21,303 nt of DNA from SYAC01 sp046048055 (GTDB taxonomy: Bacteria; Planctomycetota; Phycisphaerae; Phycisphaerales; SM1A02): the NCBI GenBank assembly GCA_046048055.1, contig JBJOGW010000035.1, positions 1-21,303 of the forward strand, written 5' to 3'. A program made the position numbers and the translations under genes. Every line of letters starts with the position of its first letter. Within the stretch, counting starts at the first letter, position 1. The notes beneath the pieces are model-generated. The model ran no database searches. It saw only the letters and a list, made by a program, of their open reading frames with translations, and had not been told where the DNA came from. Below, piece after piece: positions 1-9,396 of the stretch.

Positions 1-813
1 GAGGTGGACGAGGTCTTTCACCTGGCGGCGCTGCTGAGCACGCGCGGCGAGTTCGCGCCGGAGACGGCCCATCAGGTGAACGTGGTCGGCACGCTGAACC
101 TGCTGAAGCTGGCCGCGGAGCAGGCCCGCAGCCACGGGCGGCGCGTGAAGTTCATCTTTCCCAGTTCCATCGCCGCCTACGGCATTCCCGATCTGGAGAC
201 CAAGCGTCGCTCGGCCGCTGTGAAGGAGGACCAGTTCCTGGAGCCGCACACCATGTACGGCGTGAACAAGCTGGCGGGCGAGCATCTGGGCCGCTACTAC
301 GAGAGCCACTACCGCAAGCTGGCCAAGGACCGCACGCCCAGCCCGATCGACTTCCGGAGCATCCGCTTTCCCGGCATCATCAGTGCCGACACGCTGCCCA
401 GTGGCGGCACCAGCGACTACGGCCCGGAGATGATCCACGCCGCGGCGCAGGGGCAGGCGTACGCGTGCTTCGTGCGGCGCGACACGCGCATTCCCTTCAT
501 GACCATGCCCGATGCGGTGGAGGCGTTGCTGAAGCTGGCCGCCGCGTCCAAGGAACGCCTGACCCGCTGCGTGTACAACGTGGCGGGATTCTCGCCCAGT
601 GCCGGCGACTTCGAGCGCCTGGTGCTGGAGCGATTCCCGAAGGCGCAGATCACCTTCGAGCCGGATCTCGGGCGACAGTCGATCGTGGACAGCTGGCCCG
701 AGGACGTGAACGACTCGGCAGCACGCGGCGACTGGGGCTGGAGCCCGCGTCACGATCTGGAGACGGCGTTCGACCAGTACCTCATGCCCAGGATCGCGGC
801 GCGATACGGCTGA
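1..813 (+). CDS. tdh: L-threonine 3-dehydrogenase, SDR (epimerase-like) type, 5' end missing
   Basis: The enzyme oxidises L-threonine to 2-amino-3-ketobutyrate with NAD+ in the cytoplasm, the first step of the threonine-to-glycine route. The reading frame is open from base 1, so the N-terminal Rossmann part (roughly 50 residues, with the GxxGxxG loop) lies outside the window. Visible hallmarks are the HLAALLS segment at the start, the catalytic serine in PSSIAAYG, the catalytic pair in MYGVNK (Y-x3-K), and the signature that separates this family from sugar epimerases: RFPGIIS followed by GGTSDYGPEM, then MPDAVEALL, RQSIVDSWP and DDS/NDSAARGDWGW near the end. A short insertion (HYRKLAKDRTPSPI) precedes the RFPG motif. 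The partner enzyme gene kbl lies about 8.6 kb downstream on the same strand, which supports the call. A general NAD-dependent epimerase is the alternative, but the DSWP and DWGW motifs argue against it. Confidence 0.82.
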   Translation, partial: EVDEVFHLAALLSTRGEFAPETAHQVNVVGTLNLLKLAAEQARSHGRRVKFIFPSSIAAYGIPDLETKRRSAAVKEDQFLEPHTMYGVNKLAGEHLGRYYESHYRKLAKDRTPSPIDFRSIRFPGIISADTLPSGGTSDYGPEMIHAAAQGQAYACFVRRDTRIPFMTMPDAVEALLKLAAASKERLTRCVYNVAGFSPSAGDFERLVLERFPKAQITFEPDLGRQSIVDSWPEDVNDSAARGDWGWSPRHDLETAFDQYLMPRIAARYG

Positions 814-844
814 TCCGGCCACGTCCCCGTTTCAGCCCCTCGGG

Positions 845-863
845 TGCGTCCGGAATGCGTCCG
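845..863 (+). repeat. 8-bp direct repeat upstream of recC
   Basis: TGCGTCCG occurs at 845-852 and again at 856-863, an 11-bp period (about one helical turn), directly upstream of the recC start. It could be a protein-binding site on one face of the DNA, or chance in GC-rich sequence. No regulator can be named. Confidence 0.3.
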
Positions 864-874
864 TGCGGCCCATT

Positions 875-880
875 TACACT
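875..880 (+). promoter_or_regulatory. -10-like box TACACT for a leaderless recC mRNA
   Basis: TACACT ends 6 nt before the GTG at 887, so transcription would be expected to begin at or next to that start codon. No Shine-Dalgarno sequence precedes the GTG and no convincing -35 hexamer is seen. The same box-to-start spacing recurs before kbl and before both divergent genes at 11697 and 11738. Confidence 0.45.
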
Positions 881-886
881 GGCTGC

Positions 887-3800
887 GTGGCCCCTGACGC
901 CGCCTCTGCATCCAGTCCGGGCAAGCTCCGCGGCTTCCGCGTGGTGCGGGCCGCCACCGCCGACGCGCTGGCCGCCGATCTGGCTGGCACGTTCGCGGGC
1001 CGTCAGCCGCCAGGTCCGCTGGAGCGCTGCGTGGTGGCGGTGCAGGGGCCCGGCCTCGGCCGCTGGCTTCGCACCGACATGGCACGGCGGCTCGGGGCCT
1101 GGGGTGGTGTGGAGACGCCCTTCCTTCGTTCGTTCCTGCTGGATCTGGCCTGTGCGGGCAGCCAGGTGCAGCCGCCGCGCGGTCGCGAGGACATCGACCA
1201 GCTTGGCTTTCGCATCGCCGCAGCGATCTCGGCTTCGCTCCGTGGACAGGGTGGGCCGGATGGGCAAGTCATGGATCCCGTGCTTCGCATGGTTCGCGGG
1301 GGACATGGCCGTGTGGATCATGCGGCCCTGCTTCGCGTGGCGCATCGCCTTGCCGAGGCCTTCGATCGCTATCAGGTGGACCGGCCAGAACTGGTCACGG
1401 CGTGGGAGCAGGGCCGCAGCGGGCTGCCCGTATCCGCGCCGGCATGCCTTCGACACCTGGAGGCTTGGCAGCAGCCGCTCTGGCGGGCCACCGCGCAGGA
1501 TCATGCCTCGCATCTGGCGTGGAGTCGCCTGCGACATGTGGCGGCGGAGTGGGAGCGCGGCGCGGTGCCGGATCACCAACGGCTTCCCGCCTTCGTCAGT
1601 GTGTTTGGCGTGTCGCTGCTGTCGCCCTCTTTGCTGCGGGTGCTGCAAGCGCTCGGGCGGCACACCAGGGTCACGCTGCACATGCTCACGCCCACGCAGG
1701 CCTTCGTGGCGGAGCGATCCACGCGCAGGCAGTTGCTCTGGCAGGCCGCCGAAGCGCAACTGGATGAGGCCGAGATGGCGGAGGCGTTGCACATGCAGGC
1801 GGGCCATCCACTGCTGGATGCCATGGGTCGACAGGCCAGCCAGGCCCAGCGGGTGTTGCTGGATCTGGACGTGGATCTGGATGCGGAGCCGCGAGCGCCT
1901 GCCAGCCCGCCGCAGGACGCGCTGCAGCGACTGCAGCATGACCTGCTGCTGGACCAGCCGCCCTCGGGAGCGCCGGATCGCCCCGACGAGTCCATCCAGG
2001 TGCACTCGGTGGCCTCGCCCTACCGTGCCGCGGAGGTGGCCCACGATGCGGTGCTGGCCGCCATGGCGGACATGCCGGGCCTGCGGCCGGAGCGCGTGGG
2101 CATTCTCACGCCGGACATCGCGGTGGTGGGCAACGCCATCGAGTCGGTCTTCGCCAGGCATGATCGCATCACGCTGACCGCGGCCGACCGGCGGCTGGCC
2201 AGGCCCAGTTCACTGGTGGTGGCCCTGCAGCACGCGCTGGATGCCGTGAGCGAGGGCCTGACCATGGCGAGCGTGCAGGCCACCCTGGGGCAGGCGGGCA
2301 CGTTGGTGGCTCTGCGCCTGCAGGCCGAAGAACTCGCCCGGTGGATGGAGCAACTCGAGAAGGCCGGTGCTCGCCGGTTCCTGGATGCGGCCGATCGGGC
2401 CGCTCGCCTCGAGCGCCCCGTGGCCCCAGACGATCGCATCCACACGCTGGAGTGGGCCGTGGACCGCGTGGTGCTGGGCGTGGCCATGCAGGCCGATGCG
2501 GATACGACGGAGTTGGGTGTGGCGGCCGGGTCCGTCGGGTCGGTCGACCCTGCGTTGCTGCCTTCGCCGGCATCGGGCAGTGCCACGCTGGATGCTTTGC
2601 ACCGGGTGGTGCAGGCCATGGAGGCTCTGGCGGACTTCGTGCGGCAGGCGGCCGTGGAGCGGCCGCTGCCGGACTGGTGCGGGTTGCTGCAGCGCCTCGG
2701 TGACCGCCTGCTTCCGGCGGTGGAGCATGCGGACTTTGGTGATGAACGTCGGCATCTCGACCGGTGTCTGGCGCAACTGGCGCAGGCGGCCCTTGAAGGT
2801 GCCTTCACGGAGCCCATCACCTTCGCTGCGGCGCGCGAGCAACTGATGTCGGCCATGGCGGACACGCGCGAAGGCACGCACTTCTCGGGTGGTGGCGTGC
2901 AGCTGGCACGGCTCTCCCCCATGCGAAGCGTGCCCTTCGACGTGCTGGTGCTGGTGGGCATGGATCTGGGTGCCTTCCCGCGCAGCCGTCATGCCGACGG
3001 GCTGGACATGGTGCAGGCGGCACCGCGCGCCGGCGACCAGGTGCCTCGACAGGAGGACCTGCAGCTCTTCCTGGAGTGTGTGCATGCCGCGCGAAGGCGT
3101 CTGGTGATCATCCATCATGGTGTGGATGCGCGCACGGGGGCGCTGCGGCCGCCCTCGCCGGTGGTCGACCAGGTGCTTGATGCGTGTGTGGAGGGTTCCC
3201 CGCAGGCCGAGGCGCTTCGCAAGGCATGGGTGCGCGTGCATCCGCTCCGCGCGGACCAGCCCGAGGCGTGGCATCGCGCGGATCGGGCGGGGTTCGATGC
3301 CAAGGCGCGGGATGCGGCCGAAGCCGCGGCGCGAGGTCGCACGAACCCGCGGATGCGTTCGTTCATGGATGGGGTCTCGCTGGACCCGCAGCCGCCCGAG
3401 TCCACGCACGACTGGCTGAAGGCGCTTCGCAAGCCAGCCGAGATGCTGCTTGCACGGCTGGGGCTTCGCATGCCCGATGGCGAGGCGCTGCTGCGCGAGG
3501 GTGATGAACTGATCGAGACCGATGCGCTCCAGAACTGGAAGCGAAGGGAGTCGTGCGCACAGGCCATCTTCCGCGGAGTGGATGACGAGGATTGGCTGCG
3601 GTCCATGCGATTGAAGGGTTGGCTGCCGCACGGCCCGCGAGGCGAGGCCATGGCCAGGGAAACGCTGGAGGAGGTGCTGCAGGCCCGCCGAGCCGTGAGC
3701 GCACGGGCGATCGAGCAGGGGTGGCTGGCCAGCGGCGTGGTTCGGACCGTGCAGCGCGATCACCGCATGGAGGTCCGGGGCCGCTCCTTCATGGTGCCCG

Positions 3801-4300
3801 TGGAACAGCTGCACGACAGGGCCGTTCAGGTGCTGTGGTATCCGGCGGGCAGCAGGCACCATCGAATCGCGCTCTGGATCAGGCATCTCATGTGGAGCGT
3901 GATCGATCCCGAATCGCACTCGATCGAGATGCCGCTGGGGAACCAGAAGGCCAGGCTGCACGCCGCCATCGATCCGGCGCGGGCGATTCGTCGACTTGAG
4001 CGGCTTCTGGATCTCGCCACAGCCGCAACCTGTGTGCCGCTGCCGATCGAACCCAAGCTGGTGCAGGCGTGGGATCCGGATCCGCTCACGCGTGCTCGGG
4101 CGATCCGCAAGAAACTCGACCGGGGTTACAACGACGTTCCGGGCCTCATGGACAAGGCGGAGGTGGCGCTGGTGTTCGCGCAGGAGCGGTGGGGCCCCGG
4201 CGACTCCGTGCAGATCGGGTCGGCCCGCGTGCCCACTGGCCTTGATGAACTGGCGGCCGAGATCCAGAGTGCCATGCAGGAGGACGGATGGGGCACGTGA
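887..4300 (+). CDS. recC: exodeoxyribonuclease V gamma subunit (RecC)
   Basis: RecC is the subunit of the RecBCD helicase/nuclease that splits the DNA duplex and, in E. coli, scans for Chi; it has a helicase-like fold without ATPase motifs. The 1137 residues compare with 1122 in E. coli. The N-terminus (GFRVVRAAT, then QGPGLGRWLRTDMARRLG and VETPFLRSFLLDL) matches the RecC pattern of 'SPG-ARWL ... A-RLG ... FP-SFLW'. Near residue 370, IQVHSVASPYRAAEVAHDAV and VGILTPDI match the start of the second helicase-like part. Around residues 674-720, ARLSPMRSVPFDVLVLVGMD, GAFPR, GDQVPRQEDLQLFLE and later LRPPSPVVDQVL are diagnostic. No Walker A is present, as expected. The start is uncertain: GTG 887 is chosen because a -10-like box lies just before it; GTG 863 in the same frame would add eight residues. 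The gene overlaps recB by 13 bp. Chi specificity cannot be read from sequence. Confidence 0.9.
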   Translation: MAPDAASASSPGKLRGFRVVRAATADALAADLAGTFAGRQPPGPLERCVVAVQGPGLGRWLRTDMARRLGAWGGVETPFLRSFLLDLACAGSQVQPPRGREDIDQLGFRIAAAISASLRGQGGPDGQVMDPVLRMVRGGHGRVDHAALLRVAHRLAEAFDRYQVDRPELVTAWEQGRSGLPVSAPACLRHLEAWQQPLWRATAQDHASHLAWSRLRHVAAEWERGAVPDHQRLPAFVSVFGVSLLSPSLLRVLQALGRHTRVTLHMLTPTQAFVAERSTRRQLLWQAAEAQLDEAEMAEALHMQAGHPLLDAMGRQASQAQRVLLDLDVDLDAEPRAPASPPQDALQRLQHDLLLDQPPSGAPDRPDESIQVHSVASPYRAAEVAHDAVLAAMADMPGLRPERVGILTPDIAVVGNAIESVFARHDRITLTAADRRLARPSSLVVALQHALDAVSEGLTMASVQATLGQAGTLVALRLQAEELARWMEQLEKAGARRFLDAADRAARLERPVAPDDRIHTLEWAVDRVVLGVAMQADADTTELGVAAGSVGSVDPALLPSPASGSATLDALHRVVQAMEALADFVRQAAVERPLPDWCGLLQRLGDRLLPAVEHADFGDERRHLDRCLAQLAQAALEGAFTEPITFAAAREQLMSAMADTREGTHFSGGGVQLARLSPMRSVPFDVLVLVGMDLGAFPRSRHADGLDMVQAAPRAGDQVPRQEDLQLFLECVHAARRRLVIIHHGVDARTGALRPPSPVVDQVLDACVEGSPQAEALRKAWVRVHPLRADQPEAWHRADRAGFDAKARDAAEAAARGRTNPRMRSFMDGVSLDPQPPESTHDWLKALRKPAEMLLARLGLRMPDGEALLREGDELIETDALQNWKRRESCAQAIFRGVDDEDWLRSMRLKGWLPHGPRGEAMARETLEEVLQARRAVSARAIEQGWLASGVVRTVQRDHRMEVRGRSFMVPVEQLHDRAVQVLWYPAGSRHHRIALWIRHLMWSVIDPESHSIEMPLGNQKARLHAAIDPARAIRRLERLLDLATAATCVPLPIEPKLVQAWDPDPLTRARAIRKKLDRGYNDVPGLMDKAEVALVFAQERWGPGDSVQIGSARVPTGLDELAAEIQSAMQEDGWGT
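4278..4283 (+). promoter_or_regulatory. ribosome binding site AGGAGG of recB
   Basis: A full AGGAGG lies inside the 3' end of recC, 4 nt before the ATG at 4288 and 22 nt before the alternative in-frame ATG at 4306. It therefore favours 4288 as the recB start and a 13-bp gene overlap, typical of translational coupling. Confidence 0.7.
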
Positions 4301-7300
4301 CTTCCATGCCCTTCGATCCCGCCTCCGCGGACCTTTCCGGCCTGACCGTGATCGAGGCCAGCGCGGGTACGGGAAAGACGTACGCCATCCAGAAGCTGGT
4401 CACGCGGCTGGTGCGCGAAGGCGTGCCCATGCCCCGCATGCTGCTCATGAGCTTCACCAACGCGGCCGCGGCCGAACTCTCGCAGCGTGTGCGCGCGGAA
4501 CTGCAGGAGGCCTTGCAGTCGTGCAGCCCAGCCGCGCTGGGCGATCGGCTGCTGCTGCAGCGCGCCCTGGGTGACTTCGACCGCGCCTGCATCAGCACCA
4601 TTCACGGGTTCTGCCAGCGCATGCTGGTGGAGCACGCCATGGAGGCTGGCGTGCACGGTCTGCAGGGGTGGTCGCTGCAGACCGACGAGACCGAGGCCCG
4701 GCGCCGCGTCTGCGGCGATGCATGGGCGGCGCTGGTGGCGCCAAGTGCGGAGCTGGCTGCGGCGGTGGGGTCGCTCAAGGCGGTGAGCGGTGGTCTTCGC
4801 AAGGCCCTTGATCGCCGCCTTGAACTGGAGCGGGTGCAGGCCGCGGACTTCGGGGCCGCGAAGCGGGCGGTGGAGCGGGCGATCGATTCGCTGCAGCAGC
4901 CCGATGCCCAGGAGGCGCTGCGTGCGGTGCGGGACAACTTCAACAAGGATGCAAAGGGACCTGCCGGCGAGTTGCTTGCCGCCACCACTGCGAGCGGCCT
5001 CCCCGATGTGGATCTGGTCAAGGCCATCGGAAAGCTCCTGGACACCAGGAACATGCGAAGGAGCGTGCCCGTGGCGGTGGCCAAGGCCGGTGTCGCCAAC
5101 GCGCTGCTCGCGAGTCCTGCGTGGAAGGATGTGTGCACGCGTCTGCAAACCCTGTCGGACGCCGTGGCCGGGGTCGGACAGGCCGCCATCGACTCGGTGG
5201 TGCGGGACGCCCTGCGGCGCCTGATCGAGCATCGGGCGATCTCCCGCACCGTCACGTTCGATGACCTCATCACGCGGCTGCGCGATGCCGTGACCGATCC
5301 ATCGGGGGCCATGCGGCAGGTGCTGCGCGAGCGATTCGACGTGGTGATCGTGGACGAGGTGCAGGACACGGATCCCGCCCAGGCCGAGATCCTTCGCGAG
5401 GGCTTCGCCCGATCGCCGGACCACCGCCTGATCCTGGTGGGTGATCCCAAGCAGTCCATCTACGCCTTCCGCAACGCAGATGTGGATGCCTACATGGCCT
5501 TGCGAGGCTTGTCGCCCAGGCCCTCGTACCGGCTCGATGTGAGTCACCGGAGCGATCAGGCTCTCATCGACGGCGTGCAGCGACTCTATGCGGTGCCGGC
5601 GCCGTTCCTTCGCAGCGACATTCCCGCCATGGCGGTGCAGAGCGCCCATCGGCGGCCGCGTATCCATGGCTCCCAGGGCCCTGCTCCGGGGCTCGCCCTG
5701 CATGTCACCGCGGAGACCGAGCCTGAGGCCATGCTTGGCCTGACGGCCCGCGCCATCGCCGCCGATCTGCGATCGGGCTGGCGGATCGAGGAAGATCGCG
5801 AAGGCAGGGCCACGCGACGTGATCTGGTGCCCGGCGACATCGCGGTGCTCTGTCACCAGCACTGGCAGGGGCGCCGCGTCGCCGATGCGCTGCAGGCTCT
5901 CGGCGTTCCGGTGGTGATCATGGATCGGCAGGGCGTGCTGCAGAGCCGGGCCGCGGAGGGTGTGCTTGGGCTGCTCAACGCCATGTCGCGGCCGTGGCAT
6001 CGGGCCACGTCGCTGGGTGCGCTCGCAGGGGTGTGCACGGGCCTTCGGGCCAAGGATGCCGTGGAAGCGCCCGATGCCTGGGTGCGGCGGCTGCGCGAGG
6101 CGACCGATCGCTTCGCCCGTCAGGGCGTGGCCGCGGCGCTTCGATGGCTGGTGCTCGATGTCGGGCCTGAACATGGGCGCATGGCCACGCTCGAGGCACC
6201 GGGAGGCGAGCGACTGGCAACGGACTTCGACCATGTGCTCGAGGAACTGGAGAAGGCGCAGTGCTCGGGTGCCGCCACGCCGCACGCGCTGGCCACCTGG
6301 CTTGCCCAGCGGGTGCATGATGCTGCTCCCGAGGACGAGGGCACCCGCTGTCGGGCCCTTGGCGGCCTTGATGCCGTGCAGGTGATGACCCTGCATGGCA
6401 GCAAGGGCCTCACCTTCGGCGTGGTGTGGCTGCCCACGTTCATGGTGCCGACCACGGCCCAGGATCATGATGGTGCCGAGGCGCGTCGCCTGCTCTACGT
6501 GGGACTGACCCGGGCTCGCTACATCACCCGCGCGGTGTGGATGCCCAGCGAGAAGGCCTCCGCCTCGCCATTGGCCCAGTTGCTGCATGCCCGCGAGCAG
6601 ACGGACACGGAACGCATCGCGGGCGATGTCACCCAGCGGCTTGCGAACGCGGAACAGGCCCGAATGGATCTGGAGGCGCTTGCGGCGACTTCGGCGGGTG
6701 CCATCGCCGTGCTGCCGCTGGAGGTTGCCGAGCTCCCGCCTGCCAAGCCCCTCGAACCCGTCGATCTCGTGCCGGCTCGGGACATGCCCAGCATTCCCGA
6801 TCGCGCTGTCCTGCTCAGCTTCACCCGGCTCTCGAGCGTGAAGAAGTCGGCCGAGGCCGAGGTGCAGGAGCGCGACGTGGACGCTGTGGCCGTCGCACCG
6901 CGTGATGGCCCGCCGACACCCGTGACCGGCATGGACGCGGCGCTGCGTGCGGTGGGCGTGAGCGGCGCGGCGCTGGGCACGCTGGTGCACGATGCCCTGG
7001 CCGAAGCTCGGGCGTTCGGTTGCCTGGCGGCCGGGGCCGAACCGCAACCGCTGCATGAGGCCCTGCGTCGACACGCCGTCGGCCTGCCCATCCGGTCGGA
7101 TGCGGCGCTGCAGGCGCTGGCGGCGGCGCTGCCGCAGGCACTCTCGACAGACTCGGGCCGGTCCGACATCGCCACCGTGAGCATGGTGGCTGCCGAGCCC
7201 GACCGCTGCCTGCGTGAGCTGGATGTCGCGGTGCCGTGGCACGCGGCGCCGGCGGCGCTGGCACGGGCCATGGCGGCTGAGCAGGCGCCCTGGAGCGAGC

Positions 7301-7713
7301 GGGTCGCTGCCATGCTCGCCCGGGGCGATGATCGCGAGCGCCTGGGTTCGCTCGTGGGCAACATCGACCTGGCAGTGGAGCGAGAGGGCCAGTGGTTCAT
7401 CTACGACTACAAGACCAACTTCCTGGGCGAGGCGGCGGCTGACTACGGCCCGGCCTCGCTGGATTCGGCCATGGCCGCCGAGCTTTACCCGCTGCAGGCG
7501 GCGCTCTACGCGGTCATGCTCACGCGGTGGCTTGCCGCGCGAGGGTGGACGCCCCGCGGCAAGCCCGTGATCGGCGGCGTGGCCTACCTGTTTCTTCGCG
7601 GCATGGATCCATCGGCGGGCTCGCAGGGCACCTGGACCTGGACGCCCTCGCAGCGCCTGCTGCAGGCACTCGACGGGTTGCTGCCCTGTCCCGCGGGGGC
7701 GGGCTTGCCATGA
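4288..7713 (+). CDS. recB: exodeoxyribonuclease V beta subunit (RecB), UvrD-type helicase plus nuclease
   Basis: RecB is the 3'-5' motor and the only nuclease of RecBCD; it degrades DNA from a double-strand end and, after Chi in E. coli, helps load RecA. The 1141 residues are close to E. coli RecB (1180). Helicase motifs appear in order: Walker A ASAGTGKT (24-31), SFTNAAAAEL, STIHGFCQRML, Walker B VIVDEVQDTD (353-362), LVGDPKQSIYAFRNAD (383-398), VMTLHGSKGLTF (699-710) and LLYVGLTRAR (735-744). The C-terminal RecB-family nuclease domain is intact: H901 in GTLVHDAL, D1027 in GNIDL, D1040 and K1042 in YDYKTN, then the YPLQAALY and GGVAYLFLRG segments. These correspond to the E. coli metal-binding and catalytic residues H956, D1067, D1080 and K1082, so the subunit should be nuclease-active. 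The stop overlaps the recD start (ATGA). Confidence 0.95.
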   Translation: MGHVTSMPFDPASADLSGLTVIEASAGTGKTYAIQKLVTRLVREGVPMPRMLLMSFTNAAAAELSQRVRAELQEALQSCSPAALGDRLLLQRALGDFDRACISTIHGFCQRMLVEHAMEAGVHGLQGWSLQTDETEARRRVCGDAWAALVAPSAELAAAVGSLKAVSGGLRKALDRRLELERVQAADFGAAKRAVERAIDSLQQPDAQEALRAVRDNFNKDAKGPAGELLAATTASGLPDVDLVKAIGKLLDTRNMRRSVPVAVAKAGVANALLASPAWKDVCTRLQTLSDAVAGVGQAAIDSVVRDALRRLIEHRAISRTVTFDDLITRLRDAVTDPSGAMRQVLRERFDVVIVDEVQDTDPAQAEILREGFARSPDHRLILVGDPKQSIYAFRNADVDAYMALRGLSPRPSYRLDVSHRSDQALIDGVQRLYAVPAPFLRSDIPAMAVQSAHRRPRIHGSQGPAPGLALHVTAETEPEAMLGLTARAIAADLRSGWRIEEDREGRATRRDLVPGDIAVLCHQHWQGRRVADALQALGVPVVIMDRQGVLQSRAAEGVLGLLNAMSRPWHRATSLGALAGVCTGLRAKDAVEAPDAWVRRLREATDRFARQGVAAALRWLVLDVGPEHGRMATLEAPGGERLATDFDHVLEELEKAQCSGAATPHALATWLAQRVHDAAPEDEGTRCRALGGLDAVQVMTLHGSKGLTFGVVWLPTFMVPTTAQDHDGAEARRLLYVGLTRARYITRAVWMPSEKASASPLAQLLHAREQTDTERIAGDVTQRLANAEQARMDLEALAATSAGAIAVLPLEVAELPPAKPLEPVDLVPARDMPSIPDRAVLLSFTRLSSVKKSAEAEVQERDVDAVAVAPRDGPPTPVTGMDAALRAVGVSGAALGTLVHDALAEARAFGCLAAGAEPQPLHEALRRHAVGLPIRSDAALQALAAALPQALSTDSGRSDIATVSMVAAEPDRCLRELDVAVPWHAAPAALARAMAAEQAPWSERVAAMLARGDDRERLGSLVGNIDLAVEREGQWFIYDYKTNFLGEAAADYGPASLDSAMAAELYPLQAALYAVMLTRWLAARGWTPRGKPVIGGVAYLFLRGMDPSAGSQGTWTWTPSQRLLQALDGLLPCPAGAGLP

Positions 7714-9395
7714 GCGCGTCGATCCCCGGCATCGGCAACCTTCGACCGGATCCGGCGGCGACCTGGTTCGGCCAGCGTCTCTGTGGCACGCTGGTGCCCA
7801 AGGGCTCGGACATCGTGGAGCCGGTGTCGTGGAGCCTGCACCAGTGGATGCAGGGCCACACGTGCCTGGATCTGGAGGGCGTGGTCTCGGCGCGCGGCGA
7901 TGGGCACGGGGCCCTCGACATGATCGAGGCACCGGTGCCCGCGGCGTGGATGAGCGCCCTCCGGCAGCATCCGGCGGTGGCCTGTGCAGAACCTGGATCG
8001 ACGGAGCGGGTGGGGGCGCCGGTGGTGCTCGAAGGCCAGCGCCTGTTCCTGGCACGATGGAGGCAGCAGGAGATCGAGGTGGCGCAGGCCCTTCGGCAAC
8101 GCGCCGAGCAGCATGCTTCGTGGTGCGAAGGCCCGCAGGCGAGCAAGGCCGCGTCAGGCTTCATGTCAACCCGCGCCGATGGGCTCCATCCGGCCCAGCG
8201 TCGTGCCGTGGAGGTGGGGGCCACGCGGCGGCTGGCGGTGATCACCGGCGGACCGGGCACCGGCAAGACCCACGTGGCGGCTCGCATCATCGAGGCCGTG
8301 CTTCGCACCGGGCCGCATCCGGTGCTGCTGCTGGCACCCACGGGCAAGGCGGCGGCCCGGCTGCAGGCATCGGTTCGAGCGGTGGCGGCCCAGGCGGACT
8401 TTGACCAGGGGGCGCGCGCGATCGTGGCCGCTCTGACCGCCCAGACCGTGCATTCGGCCATCATGCGACAGGGTGGCGATTCGCTGCGGCGCGCCCGGCT
8501 GGTGGTGGTGGACGAGACCAGCATGATCGACCTGGAGCGCATGCATGCGCTCCTTCGGCTCACCGATCGCGATGCCTCCATCATCCTGCTTGGCGATGCG
8601 CACCAGCTGGCCAGCGTGGAGGCCGGCAGCGTGCTGGGTGACCTGGTGGCGGACACCGGCAATGCGGCCCATCCACTGGCTGCGTGCACGGTGCAACTGG
8701 TCAAGAGTCACCGTTTTCCGGATGGAAGCGCGGTCGCCCGTCTGGCCAGTGCCGTGAACGGCAATCGTCCGGACGAGGTGATCGACCTGCTGCGAACGGG
8801 CCAGGATCGACTCCAGTGGATCGAGGTGCGCACGCCCTCGCAGGTCGTGCGACAGAGCATTGAGGCCATGCCGGAGGGGGATATGGCCTGCCCAATCCTC
8901 TGTGGCCACCGGCGCGGCCCCGACGGTGCGGTGCGCATGAACGCGATCATCGAGCGTGAGCGGGGAGGCGGTGGTCCCAGAGGCCGTTACCCGGGTCGTC
9001 CCATCATGGTCACCGTCAACGACGAACTGACCGGCCTCCGAAACGGTGACACGGGAACGCTGCTCCAGGAAGGCGGCACCTGGTTCGCCGATTTCGGCGG
9101 CGATCTGGCGCGCGTGCCCATCGATCGACTGCCCGCGCACGAGACCGCCTATGCCCTCACCATCCACAAGACGCAGGGCTCGGAGTATCCGCATGTCGTG
9201 GTGGCCCTGCCGACGCGGCCCTCGCCGGTGCTCACCCGCGAACTGCTCTACACGGCCATCACGCGCACCCAGGGTCCCGTGACCGTGGTGGCCACCGAGG
9301 AGGCGATCCGTGCGGCCGTCGGGCGGGCCATCCGACGGTCCAGCGGCCTGCGTCCGCGGCTGCGGTCGGCCGACGCCTCTCCGGTCGCGGACTGA
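7710..9395 (+). CDS. recD: exodeoxyribonuclease V alpha subunit (RecD), 5'-3' helicase
   Basis: RecD is the 5'-3' superfamily 1B motor of RecBCD. The 561 residues compare with 608 in E. coli, the N-terminal region being slightly short. Visible motifs are Walker A ITGGPGTGKT (178-187), LLAPTGKAAARLQ, QTVHSAIM, Walker B VVVDETSMID (265-274), LLGDAHQLASVEAGSVLGDL, VQLVKSHRF, and near the end ALTIHKTQGSEYPHVVV (T484 to about residue 498) with LLYTAITRT. The ATG at 7710 overlaps the recB stop as ATGA; only a G-rich stretch and no clear AGGAGG lies upstream, so re-initiation is likely. Order recC-recB-recD equals that of E. coli, without the ptrA gene found there. RecD2 is unlikely, since the protein lacks the long N-terminal extension and stands beside recB and recC. 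Confidence 0.93.
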   Translation: MSASIPGIGNLRPDPAATWFGQRLCGTLVPKGSDIVEPVSWSLHQWMQGHTCLDLEGVVSARGDGHGALDMIEAPVPAAWMSALRQHPAVACAEPGSTERVGAPVVLEGQRLFLARWRQQEIEVAQALRQRAEQHASWCEGPQASKAASGFMSTRADGLHPAQRRAVEVGATRRLAVITGGPGTGKTHVAARIIEAVLRTGPHPVLLLAPTGKAAARLQASVRAVAAQADFDQGARAIVAALTAQTVHSAIMRQGGDSLRRARLVVVDETSMIDLERMHALLRLTDRDASIILLGDAHQLASVEAGSVLGDLVADTGNAAHPLAACTVQLVKSHRFPDGSAVARLASAVNGNRPDEVIDLLRTGQDRLQWIEVRTPSQVVRQSIEAMPEGDMACPILCGHRRGPDGAVRMNAIIERERGGGGPRGRYPGRPIMVTVNDELTGLRNGDTGTLLQEGGTWFADFGGDLARVPIDRLPAHETAYALTIHKTQGSEYPHVVVALPTRPSPVLTRELLYTAITRTQGPVTVVATEEAIRAAVGRAIRRSSGLRPRLRSADASPVAD

Positions 9396-9396
9396 T

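Noticed and set aside
863..886. GTG at 863 as the recC start
   Set aside because: Possible, but it would place the TACACT box inside the gene and has no ribosome binding site; GTG 887 fits the spacing seen at the other gene heads. Not excluded.
465..2177. Plus-strand open frame of 570 codons overlapping tdh and recC
   Set aside because: It is out of frame with two clearly conserved proteins and its Trp/Arg/Cys-rich translation looks like a frame shadow.
4126..8055. Very long minus-strand open frame (1309 codons) opposite recB
   Set aside because: It mirrors the codon periodicity of recB in GC-rich DNA, has a low-complexity His/Arg/Gly composition and no recognisable domain.
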